From Oscillospiraceae bacterium (GTDB taxonomy: Bacteria > Bacillota_A > Clostridia > Oscillospirales > Oscillospiraceae), in the NCBI GenBank assembly GCA_017396725.1, contig JAFQLA010000019.1, positions 1 to 5,061 of the forward strand: a stretch of 5,061 nt of DNA, given 5' to 3'. The notes under the pieces are model-generated. The model saw nothing but the letters and a program-made list of their open reading frames with translations. It ran no database searches and was not told the origin of the DNA. The stretch's first letter is position 1. Every line of letters starts with the position of its first letter. Position numbers and translations under genes: made by a program. This document shows, one piece after another, positions 1-5,061 of the stretch.

Positions 1-1103
1 CGGCGGATCCTTCGCTGCCGAGACCTGATTTTGGCCTGGGGACCGATGAGACGCCGGATCAGCCTTCGGCGGAGGATTTCTACAACGCAACGGGCCTTGC
101 GCTGGATGATGCCCAGCGCTTCTACGCGGAGTTTGTGGGTGAGATAGAAGCGGACGACCGCGCAGCCGTGGCGGAAAAGATCCTCTATCCCGCAATGGTC
201 ACAGTGAACGGGGCCGAGATCGGAGTAGAAAACGCGTCTCAGTTTTTGGGATTTTACGATGATATCTTTACCGATGAGCTGTGGGAAAACATTATGGTTA
301 CCCGCTATGATAGGGAGCGGGCGGATCTCTTCTGGAATGCCGGCCTTGTGGGCGCGGCAGGGGGATGCATCTGGTTTGCTCCCGTGGAAGACGGTATCCG
401 TGTTTTCACCGTGCAGAACAGCACCGCGGCGGTACGCCCGCGGTATAGCGGCATTGCTGCGGGAGAACTCTATAATACCCGTGAGGAAGCTTATGTCGCG
501 GTACTGGAAGATCTTCTTTACCGCAATATCCTGCCTGACGGTACGGTGTGCGAGAGCGGCGGATTGATGGAAAGCAACCATTTTGTTGTAGCCGATGTCA
601 CGGGGGACAGGAAGGAGGAGCTGATCCTTCTCTACACGGATACCTACACGGCGGGGCAGATGGGCTATATTCTCTCTTACGATGAGGATAGCGGTGAGCG
701 CAGCATGCTCTTTACGGCGTATCCTATGTTTGCTTTTTATGAAGGCGGTTACCTTCGTGCTTACGCCTCTCATAATCAGGGAGCCGCGGGAGACGCCTTG
801 TGGCCGTATACTCTTTATCGCTATGATGTGAGCAGCCATTGCTACCGTGCCATTGCCAGGGTGGATGCCTGGAGCAAAGAGCTGACAGAGATCTATCAGG
901 GGGAGGCTTTCCCCACGGAAGTTGACCGTGAGGGAACAGGCGTTGTCTACTTTGTGATGGAAGACGGCGCGTACGATACTTCGTCCCCCATGAGCCAAGG
1001 AGAGTATAACGAATGGCTTTCCACCAATGTAGGACAGAGCAAAGAGCGGGAAATGGAGTACATGAACCTGACAGAGGAGAATATAGCACTCTTGAGAGAG
1101 TGA
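1..1103 (+). CDS. Uncharacterised probable secreted or lipoprotein, 5'-partial
   Basis: The frame is open from the left edge (first complete codon at position 3) to the TGA at 1101-1103, giving 366 visible residues; the true start and any signal peptide lie outside. A GTG at 135 could be called as a start, but it has only a poor GGAG at 128-131 too close to it, and the residues just before it (AQRFYAEF) run straight into the same helical domain, so I reject it. Visible order: a Pro/Asp-rich linker (residues 1-22), as often follows an export or lipoprotein signal; an alpha/beta domain (about 30-145) with the look of an NTF2-like or SnoaL-type fold (FLGFYDDIFTDEL, then GGCIWF and IRVFTVQN); and a C-terminal domain (about 155-330) containing DVTGDRKEELIL, like one Ca-loop/FG-GAP repeat, and a SHNQGAAGD...WPYTLYRYD stretch. 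I recall similar C-terminal domains in gut Clostridia exported proteins of unknown function. Codon choice (many GCG, GGG, CGG) differs from the following operon, which has its own promoter, so the two are probably unrelated functionally. Confidence 0.8.
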   Translation, partial: ADPSLPRPDFGLGTDETPDQPSAEDFYNATGLALDDAQRFYAEFVGEIEADDRAAVAEKILYPAMVTVNGAEIGVENASQFLGFYDDIFTDELWENIMVTRYDRERADLFWNAGLVGAAGGCIWFAPVEDGIRVFTVQNSTAAVRPRYSGIAAGELYNTREEAYVAVLEDLLYRNILPDGTVCESGGLMESNHFVVADVTGDRKEELILLYTDTYTAGQMGYILSYDEDSGERSMLFTAYPMFAFYEGGYLRAYASHNQGAAGDALWPYTLYRYDVSSHCYRAIARVDAWSKELTEIYQGEAFPTEVDREGTGVVYFVMEDGAYDTSSPMSQGEYNEWLSTNVGQSKEREMEYMNLTEENIALLRE

Positions 1104-1112
1104 AATATCGGA

Positions 1113-1149
1113 TTTATCGATTTTATGGCATCAATAGATTTTTCTTCTT
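1113..1149 (+). terminator. Weak AT-rich intrinsic terminator after the upstream gene
   Basis: Ten bases after the stop codon, 1113-1121 can pair with 1130-1138 (nine positions, one C-A mismatch and one G-U pair) around an 8-base loop. The hairpin is followed directly by TTTTTCTTCTT (1139-1149). The placement and U-tract suit a terminator, but the stem is AT-rich and weak, and the same bases take part in other inverted repeats, so the call is tentative. Confidence 0.4.
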
Positions 1150-1198
1150 GATCGAAAAAACGAAAACGGGAAAATCTATGCGAAAACAAGAAGAAAAA
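1134..1198. repeat. Overlapping inverted repeats (alternative hairpins)
   Basis: Two perfect inverted repeats share bases. TTTTTCTTCTTG at 1139-1150 matches CAAGAAGAAAAA at 1187-1198 (12 bp, 36-base loop). ATAGATTTT at 1134-1142 matches AAAATCTAT at 1171-1179 (9 bp, extendable by T-G, C-G and T-G pairs to 12). They cannot form together because both use 1139-1142. Neither is followed by a T-tract on the + strand, so neither is a classical terminator for the upstream gene. They lie entirely upstream of the predicted gcv promoter and are therefore not part of the riboswitch leader. Function unknown; AT-rich composition alone makes some pairing likely. Confidence 0.5.
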
Positions 1199-1212
1199 CG
1201 GCAAATTTCGGC

Positions 1213-1241
1213 TTGAATGGCATTTTTTCCTATGGTATTCT
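1213..1241 (+). promoter_or_regulatory. Sigma-A-type promoter for the riboswitch-gcv operon
   Basis: A -35 box TTGAAT (1213-1218; 4 of 6 to TTGACA) and a -10 box TATTCT (1236-1241; 4 of 6 to TATAAT) are separated by exactly 17 bases. TG at 1233-1234 one base before the -10 gives an extended -10 element. Transcription would start near 1248-1250, about 45 bases before the first riboswitch helix, leaving room for the leader. No other pair with this spacing was seen between here and the aptamer. Confidence 0.65.
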
Positions 1242-1294
1242 CTTTTTAGAAAGGTTATTCTTTTGAAAAGATAACTCGAATAAGATCGGGCGAT

Positions 1295-1364
1295 TGGTTC
1301 GGGAGAATCCGCTATGCGGTGCCGAAGGGGAATGCAGAAGCTCTCAGGCAAAAGGATCGAACCA
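1295..1364 (+). ncRNA. Glycine riboswitch, aptamer 1
   Basis: This is the first of two tandem glycine-binding domains in the gcv leader. P1 is a perfect 7-bp helix, TGGTTCG (1295-1301) with CGAACCA (1358-1364). P2 is formed by GAGA (1303-1306) and TCTC (1342-1345). A small hairpin CCGC-TAT-GCGG lies at 1309-1319. The hallmark conserved segments are present: GCCGAAGGGGAA (1321-1332) and CTCTCAGGCAAAAGGA (1341-1356), the core that contacts glycine in this class. The match to the family consensus is very close. Confidence 0.95.
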
Positions 1365-1372
1365 TGACGATA

Positions 1373-1452
1373 CTCCGAAAAGTACGGCAAAAGCCGTCAC
1401 CAAAGGTGCAACCTGTCCAAAGGATGGGGAATCTCTCAGGTACATGACGGAG
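1373..1452 (+). ncRNA. Glycine riboswitch, aptamer 2 (divergent)
   Basis: The second domain follows an 8-base linker. P1 pairs CTCCG (1373-1377) with CGGAG (1448-1452). Internal hairpins are ACGGC-AAAA-GCCGT (1384-1397), CACC-AAA-GGTG (1398-1408, at the place of the usual CCGAAGG segment) and a 7-bp stem 1412-1418/1422-1428 with an AAA loop. The conserved TCTCTCAGGTA (1432-1442) marks the 3' part of the core. Where aptamer 1 has GGAGA directly after P1, this one has AAAAG (1378-1382), so P2 is weak (best register AAAG/CTCT with one A-C mismatch). It may bind glycine poorly or act mainly as a structural partner for aptamer 1. The P1 3' strand shares 1450-1452 with the downstream terminator, linking ligand state to transcription. 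Confidence 0.85.
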
Positions 1453-1494
1453 GCACAGAATCTGTGAAAGCAGATTTTGTGCCTCTTTTTGTTT
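1450..1494 (+). terminator. Riboswitch expression platform: intrinsic terminator
   Basis: A 15-bp stem (1450-1464 with 1471-1485, one G-U pair) closes on a 6-base loop and is followed by TTTTTGTTTT. The base of the stem (1450-1452) is also the 3' strand of aptamer 2 P1. Formation of P1 would remove the three pairs next to the U-tract, where hairpin integrity matters most for termination. This fits the known glycine ON-switch logic in Gram-positive gcv operons: glycine bound gives read-through, no glycine gives termination. The direction of control is inferred from the overlap and family precedent. Confidence 0.9.
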
Positions 1495-1533
1495 TGCCTG
1501 AAAATCTGTGAAAAAAGTGTACAAAATATATTC

Positions 1534-1539
1534 AGGAGG
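1534..1539 (+). promoter_or_regulatory. Ribosome binding site of gcvT-glyA
   Basis: AGGAGG lies 9 bases before the ATG at 1549. It decides the start: the open frame reaches back to an ATG at 1477, but that codon lies inside the terminator hairpin and has no RBS. A second ATG at 1544 is out of frame and only 4 bases from the RBS. Confidence 0.9.
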
Positions 1540-1548
1540 AAAAATGCT

Positions 1549-4197
1549 ATGTCTGAATTGAAACGCACGCAACTGTATGACGTTCATGTGAACGCCGGCG
1601 CCACCATGGTGGATTTCGGTGGATGGGAAATGCCCATCCAGTATCCCACCGGTATTGTGGCTGAACATCTTTATACCCGCCATTTCTGCAGCCTTTTTGA
1701 TGTGTCCCACATGGGCCGCCTCATTATTGAAGGTCCCGATCGCGTGGCTTTCCTGCAGCATGTGCTCACCAGCAATGTAAATGCCCTGGACCTCAACAAG
1801 GCTCAGTACTGCATCATTCCCGATGAAGACGGCAGCGCCATCGACGATGCTTATCTGTATCGTTATGAAGAAGAACGCTATCTGCTGGTAGTCAACGCTT
1901 CCAATACCGAAAAGGACCTGGTTCATCTGCGTGAACAGGTCAGGAACTTCGACTGCACCATCACCGATATCACCAAGGAATGGGCAGCTGTCGCAGTTCA
2001 GGGCCCCAAGTGCAAGGAACTCCTCAGCGTTCTCTCCGGCGGCAAGGCTCTTACCGAACCCATGAAGAACGCCCTCAACACCATGGAACTGGAAGGCCAC
2101 GAAGTTCGTCTGGCCAAGACCGGCTACACCGGTGAACCTCTCGGCTACGAAGTTTACACCCGCAGCGAAGATATCGCATGGCTGTGGAAGCGCCTCGTTG
2201 AGCTGGGCGCTAAGCCTGCGGGCCTCGGCGCACGCGACACCCTGCGTGTAGAAGCCGGCATGCCTCTCTACGGCCACGAAATGGGTCTGGATCCCGATGG
2301 CAACAAGATGCCCATCTTTGCTGTTTCCCTGGCTAAGTTCGCAGTCAGCTTCTCCGAACTCAAGGGCAACTATATCGGCCGCGAAGCTCTCGCTCAGCAG
2401 AGCGCCGCTTTCAAGCGCATCATGTCCCGTGACTTCAGCGACAATTCTCTCCTGCCTCGCCGCATTCAGCCCATCACTCTGCTTGACCGCGGCGTTATCC
2501 GCGCCGGCATGCCCGTCTACAAGGGTGAAAAGCAGGTAGGTTGGGTCACCAGCGGCACCATGGTTCCTTACTATGTTGCTGAAGGCGAAGGCCTGCAGAC
2601 CGTCATTCTGGAGGAGACCGCCAAGCGCTCCATCGGTATGTGCTATATCGATAGCGACATCCTTGAAAACGACAAGGTGGAAGTAGAAGTCCGCGGCAAG
2701 CGCCTGAAGGCTGTTGTGCCTCCTTATCATATGCGCGTGGATGCACCTCCCTTCGCCCGTCCCATTATCTACCGCGAAGAGGAAGAAACTGCTGCTCCCG
2801 AAGCTGCTGACCGCAAGGTCAAGGCCGTTGAGCTGCTCATCAAGGCGAAGGAAAATCACGAGTGGCGTCAGAAGCGCTGCATCAATCTGATCCCCTCCGA
2901 AAATACGCCCAGCCGCGCTGTGCAGATGCTCTGCGCATCCGACCCTGCTTTCCGTTATGCTGAACACAAGAAGGTCAAGTCCTTCTATGATAAGGATATC
3001 TTCTATTATCAGGGCACCAAGTTCATCGATGAAGTGGAACACCTGCTGGTAGACCAGATGCGCCAGTACTTCGGCTGCACCGAAGTGGAAACCCGTGTTA
3101 TCAGCGGTCAGATGAGCAACATGGCAGTGTTCTCCGCCCTTATGGACTGGAAGAACCGCCTGGACCGCAAGCACACCCCCAAGCGTCTTGGCTATATCCT
3201 CAATAACCACATCATCAAGGGCGGCCACCTCTCCGCTCAGCCCATGGGCGCTCTCCATGACTATGTGGCTATCGATCCCGTTACCGAACGCAGCGCTATC
3301 GTGAACTTCCCCGTACTTCCCGACAACATCTACAAGATCGACGTGGAAGAAACCAAGAAGGTCATTGAAAAGTACCGTCCCGAACTCATCATCTTCGGCA
3401 AGAGCATGGTCATCCACAAGGAACCCGTTGCCGAGATCCGCAAGTTCGTTGATGAACAGAACATCCCCACCACCATCATGTACGATATGGCGCATGTTCT
3501 GGGCCTCGTAGGTGACTACTTCCAGAAGCCCTTCGAAGAAGGCGCTGAGATCGTTACCGGTTCCGTTCATAAGACCTTCTTTGGCCCCCAGCGCGGTGTC
3601 ATCGGCTGCAACTACAAGAAGGACGAACTCAAGTACGGTCTGTGGAATACCATCGAATCCCGCGCATTCCCCGGCAGCGTTTCCAACCATCATCTGGGCA
3701 CCACCGTGGGTATGCTGATGGCAGCCTATGAAATGAACTATTTCAAGGATTCCTATCAGAAGGCAGTTATCGAAAACGCAAAGCACTTTGCCAAGTGCCT
3801 CAAGGCTCAGGGCCTCAACGTTGCCGGTGATCCCGCCAACGACTACACCGAAACCCACCAGGTCATCGTTTCCGTGGGTTACGGTACCGGCCCCGAAGTG
3901 GCTGAACGCCTGGAAGAAAACAACATCGTTGTAAACTATCAGGCTACTCCCGATGAAGAAGGCTTCACCGCTTCCGGCGCACTGCGCATGGGCGTGAGCG
4001 AAATGACCCGCTTCGGCTTTGGCAAGGAAGAGTTTGCCAAGGTTGCAGAGCTCATGGCTGACTGCATCCTGCGCAACCGCGATATCACCGAAGAAGTGGA
4101 AAAGCTGCGCGCTAACTACACCGAAATGAAGTACTGCTTCTCCGGCGAAGAATTCGACGATGCTCTCGAAGCTCTCATCGGCAACATCGGCGTGTAA
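1549..4197 (+). CDS. gcvT-glyA: Fused aminomethyltransferase (GcvT) - serine hydroxymethyltransferase (GlyA)
   Basis: One uninterrupted 882-residue frame carries two complete enzymes; tandem stops TAA TAA close it. Residues 1-405 are GcvT, which moves the aminomethyl carbon from lipoyl-GcvH to THF, giving methylene-THF and NH3. The landmarks are VDFGGWEMP (21-29), FDVSHM (50-55), the IDD aspartates (98-100, conserved folate/catalytic site), AVQGP (149-153), GYTGE (192-196), GLGARDTLRVEAGMPLYG (225-242), IGREAL (276-281) and VTSGT (333-337). An acidic/alanine linker (409-422) follows. Residues 423-882 are SHMT (glycine + methylene-THF to serine): LIPSEN (447-452), RYAE (469-472), SGQMSNMAV (519-527), YDMAHVLGLV (645-654, PLP-contact Asp646 and His649), TGSVHKTFFGP (670-680, Schiff-base Lys675) and LRMG (812-815, substrate-carboxylate Arg813). 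The SHMT half (460 residues) is longer than typical bacterial GlyA (about 417) and has non-standard motif wording, closer to what I recall of archaeal-type SHMTs. Both active sites look intact and codon use is uniform across the junction, so this reads as a genuine fusion. It probably passes methylene-THF between its halves in the cytosol. It is the first gene of the glycine-induced operon. Confidence 0.95.
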   Translation: MSELKRTQLYDVHVNAGATMVDFGGWEMPIQYPTGIVAEHLYTRHFCSLFDVSHMGRLIIEGPDRVAFLQHVLTSNVNALDLNKAQYCIIPDEDGSAIDDAYLYRYEEERYLLVVNASNTEKDLVHLREQVRNFDCTITDITKEWAAVAVQGPKCKELLSVLSGGKALTEPMKNALNTMELEGHEVRLAKTGYTGEPLGYEVYTRSEDIAWLWKRLVELGAKPAGLGARDTLRVEAGMPLYGHEMGLDPDGNKMPIFAVSLAKFAVSFSELKGNYIGREALAQQSAAFKRIMSRDFSDNSLLPRRIQPITLLDRGVIRAGMPVYKGEKQVGWVTSGTMVPYYVAEGEGLQTVILEETAKRSIGMCYIDSDILENDKVEVEVRGKRLKAVVPPYHMRVDAPPFARPIIYREEEETAAPEAADRKVKAVELLIKAKENHEWRQKRCINLIPSENTPSRAVQMLCASDPAFRYAEHKKVKSFYDKDIFYYQGTKFIDEVEHLLVDQMRQYFGCTEVETRVISGQMSNMAVFSALMDWKNRLDRKHTPKRLGYILNNHIIKGGHLSAQPMGALHDYVAIDPVTERSAIVNFPVLPDNIYKIDVEETKKVIEKYRPELIIFGKSMVIHKEPVAEIRKFVDEQNIPTTIMYDMAHVLGLVGDYFQKPFEEGAEIVTGSVHKTFFGPQRGVIGCNYKKDELKYGLWNTIESRAFPGSVSNHHLGTTVGMLMAAYEMNYFKDSYQKAVIENAKHFAKCLKAQGLNVAGDPANDYTETHQVIVSVGYGTGPEVAERLEENNIVVNYQATPDEEGFTASGALRMGVSEMTRFGFGKEEFAKVAELMADCILRNRDITEEVEKLRANYTEMKYCFSGEEFDDALEALIGNIGV

Positions 4198-4225
4198 TAA
4201 GACATCTTTCTATTCTTTTTCCCTT

Positions 4226-4259
4226 GGTGCTTCCGGCGCGGCAGCGCGCCGGAGGCACC
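4226..4259 (+). repeat. GC-rich intercistronic hairpin between gcvT-glyA and gcvH
   Basis: 4226-4240 pairs with 4245-4259 over 15 consecutive base pairs (one G-U pair, mostly G-C) around a 4-base loop. No T-tract follows: the next bases are GCCTCCCCAAAAG. On the opposite strand the hairpin is followed by AAGGGAAAAAG, so it is not a standard intrinsic terminator in either direction. The most likely roles are stabilising the 3' end of a processed gcvT-glyA message, partial attenuation before gcvH, or a copy of a dispersed palindromic repeat. It sits 28 bases after the first stop codon and 71 bases before the next start. Confidence 0.75.
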
Positions 4260-4318
4260 GCCTCCCCAAAAGATTTTAAAATAACAAACCAATCAATCAC
4301 ATTTCATATTTATTATTT

Positions 4319-4324
4319 GGAGGT
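4319..4324 (+). promoter_or_regulatory. Ribosome binding site of gcvH
   Basis: GGAGGT lies 6 bases before the ATG at 4331 in an AT-rich, probably unstructured stretch. This favours efficient translation of gcvH, independent of the upstream cistron. Confidence 0.9.
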
Positions 4325-4330
4325 ATTACT

Positions 4331-4708
4331 ATGAACTTTCCTGCTGAACTGAAGTATTCCAAGGACCACGAATGGGTCAAGATGGACGGCGATGTAGCTG
4401 TTATCGGTATTTCCGACTTCGCACAGAGCGAGCTGGGCGACCTGGTATTCATCAACATGCCCGAAGTTGGCGACGCTGTCAACGCAGGCGAAGCCTTCGG
4501 CGATGTAGAATCCGTAAAGGCTGTTTCCGACCTCATGAGCCCTGTCAGCGGCACTGTTGCAGAGATCAACGAAGATCTGCTGGACGCTCCCGAAACCCTG
4601 AACAGCGATCCTTACGGCGCCTGGATCATCAAGGTGGAAGGCGTCAGCGGCGGTGAAGACCTGCTGGACGCAGCCGCTTACGAAGCATTCTGCGCTGAGG
4701 AGAAGTAA
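4331..4708 (+). CDS. gcvH: Glycine cleavage system H protein
   Basis: This 125-residue protein has the usual length for GcvH, the lipoylated carrier that shuttles the aminomethyl group from P-protein to T-protein and is reoxidised by dihydrolipoyl dehydrogenase. It opens with the family signature LKYSKDHEWVK (7-17), continues with IGISDFAQSELGDLVFINMP (25-44), and carries the lipoylation motif ESVKAVSD (60-67) with Lys63 as the modified residue, then SPVSGTV (70-76) and LNSDPYGAWIIKV further on. All expected landmarks are present and nothing is truncated. It is separated from the upstream fusion by a 133-base gap with a strong hairpin, but is tightly coupled to gcvPA (one base between). No lipoate ligase or lipoamide dehydrogenase gene is visible in the window, so those functions must be encoded elsewhere. 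Confidence 0.97.
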   Translation: MNFPAELKYSKDHEWVKMDGDVAVIGISDFAQSELGDLVFINMPEVGDAVNAGEAFGDVESVKAVSDLMSPVSGTVAEINEDLLDAPETLNSDPYGAWIIKVEGVSGGEDLLDAAAYEAFCAEEK

Positions 4709-4709
4709 T

Positions 4710-5061
4710 ATGGGAAGCTACGTACCTTCTACCCGGGAGGAACGTCAGGAAATGCTTAATGCCATCGGCATGAAGGACTATCGTGACCTTTATGCCGATG
4801 TTCCTGCCAGCATGTATCTTGATAAGCCCCTCAACATTCCCGAAGGAATGAGCGAGCTGGAAGTGAGCCGTGCTTTTGCGGCCATGGCTGCCAAGAATAA
4901 GGTGTTCTCTACCGTTCTGCGCGGCGCAGGCGCATACGACCACTATATTCCCGGTGCTGTTAAGTATATCCCCGCCAAGGAAGAATTCCTGACTGCTTAC
5001 ACGCCTTATCAGGCTGAAATGAGTCAGGGTATCCTGCAGTCCATTTTTGAGTATCAGACTA
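4710..5061 (+). CDS. gcvPA: Glycine dehydrogenase (decarboxylating) subunit 1, P-protein alpha, 3'-partial
   Basis: The ATG at 4710 follows the gcvH stop (4706-4708) by one base and uses AGGAG (4698-4702, inside the gcvH end) as RBS, so the two genes are translationally coupled. The 117 complete codons before the edge match the N-terminus of the split P-protein alpha subunit: YVPSTREERQEML (4-16), AIGMKDYRDLYADVP (18-32), LNIPEGMSELE (41-51), GAGAYDHYIPGAV (72-84), TAYTPYQAEMSQGILQSIFE (95-114). The full protein is usually about 440-450 residues and pairs with GcvPB, which carries the PLP lysine; together they decarboxylate glycine and load the methylamine group onto lipoyl-GcvH. The start codon supports a split rather than single-chain P-protein. 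gcvPB is expected next but is not visible. Confidence 0.95.
   Translation, partial: MGSYVPSTREERQEMLNAIGMKDYRDLYADVPASMYLDKPLNIPEGMSELEVSRAFAAMAAKNKVFSTVLRGAGAYDHYIPGAVKYIPAKEEFLTAYTPYQAEMSQGILQSIFEYQT

Noticed and set aside
135..137. GTG start for the upstream gene
   Set aside because: The frame is open to the window edge and the preceding residues continue the same domain; the gene is 5'-partial.
1363..1449. Direct repeat CATGACG (1363-1369 and 1443-1449)
   Set aside because: Seven bases only, and each copy sits at the 3' end of an aptamer, so similarity there is expected from the tandem architecture or chance.
1477..1548. Upstream ATG at 1477 as the start of gcvT-glyA
   Set aside because: It lies in the terminator 3' arm, has no RBS, and adds 24 residues absent from GcvT proteins; ATG 1549 has AGGAGG at ideal spacing and gives the standard N-terminus.
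1544..1561. Five-codon mini-ORF (ATG at 1544, out of frame) overlapping the gcvT-glyA start
   Set aside because: Only 4 bases from the RBS, too close for efficient initiation; most likely chance from the sequence ATGCTATG.
1312..3858. 848-codon open frame on the minus strand over the riboswitch and gcvT-glyA
   Set aside because: It is exactly in register with the well-supported sense gene, runs through the riboswitch, has low-complexity hydrophobic/His-rich content and no recognisable family; it is a by-product of sense codon bias.
4294..4316. Internal promoter before gcvH (TATTAT at 4311-4316 as a -10 box)
   Set aside because: No -35-like hexamer at 16-18 bases upstream, and a transcript starting downstream of it would lack the gcvH RBS.
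4644..4943. Minus-strand open frame across the gcvH/gcvPA junction
   Set aside because: It overlaps two confidently identified sense genes, shows no family resemblance and has no convincing RBS.

Overview
The window is a chromosomal stretch from an anaerobic Bacillota-type bacterium, most likely a gut or sediment member of Clostridia (Negativicutes is a weaker alternative). The reasons are a Gram-positive-style glycine riboswitch with an intrinsic terminator, a P-protein split into subunits (gcvPA is present; gcvPB is expected just beyond the edge), strong AGGAGG/GGAGGT ribosome binding sites, and an upstream secreted-type protein resembling those common in gut Clostridia. The species cannot be named from the sequence alone.

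Layout, left to right. Positions 1-1103 hold the 3' part of an uncharacterised, probably exported protein; the reading frame is open to the left edge, so its start lies outside. Positions 1104-1548 are non-coding but dense: a weak AT-rich terminator for the upstream gene, a cluster of overlapping inverted repeats, a good sigma-A-like promoter (TTGAAT-N17-TATTCT with extended -10 TG), a tandem glycine riboswitch (first aptamer near consensus, second more divergent), a strong intrinsic terminator as expression platform, and a strong RBS. Positions 1549-4197 hold a single 882-residue reading frame that fuses a complete aminomethyltransferase (GcvT, T-protein) to a complete but divergent serine hydroxymethyltransferase (GlyA). 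A 133-base gap with a 15-bp GC-rich hairpin follows, then gcvH (4331-4708) and, one base later, the start of gcvPA (4710 to the right edge).

How the parts work together: P-protein decarboxylates glycine and loads aminomethyl onto lipoyl-GcvH. GcvT transfers the C1 unit to tetrahydrofolate, giving 5,10-methylene-THF and ammonia. SHMT condenses methylene-THF with a second glycine to give serine. The GcvT-GlyA fusion puts the enzymes that make and use methylene-THF on one chain, so the operon encodes a glycine-to-serine module (or, run in reverse, C1-to-glycine/serine synthesis) switched on by glycine through the riboswitch. The fusion is the most notable item in the window.
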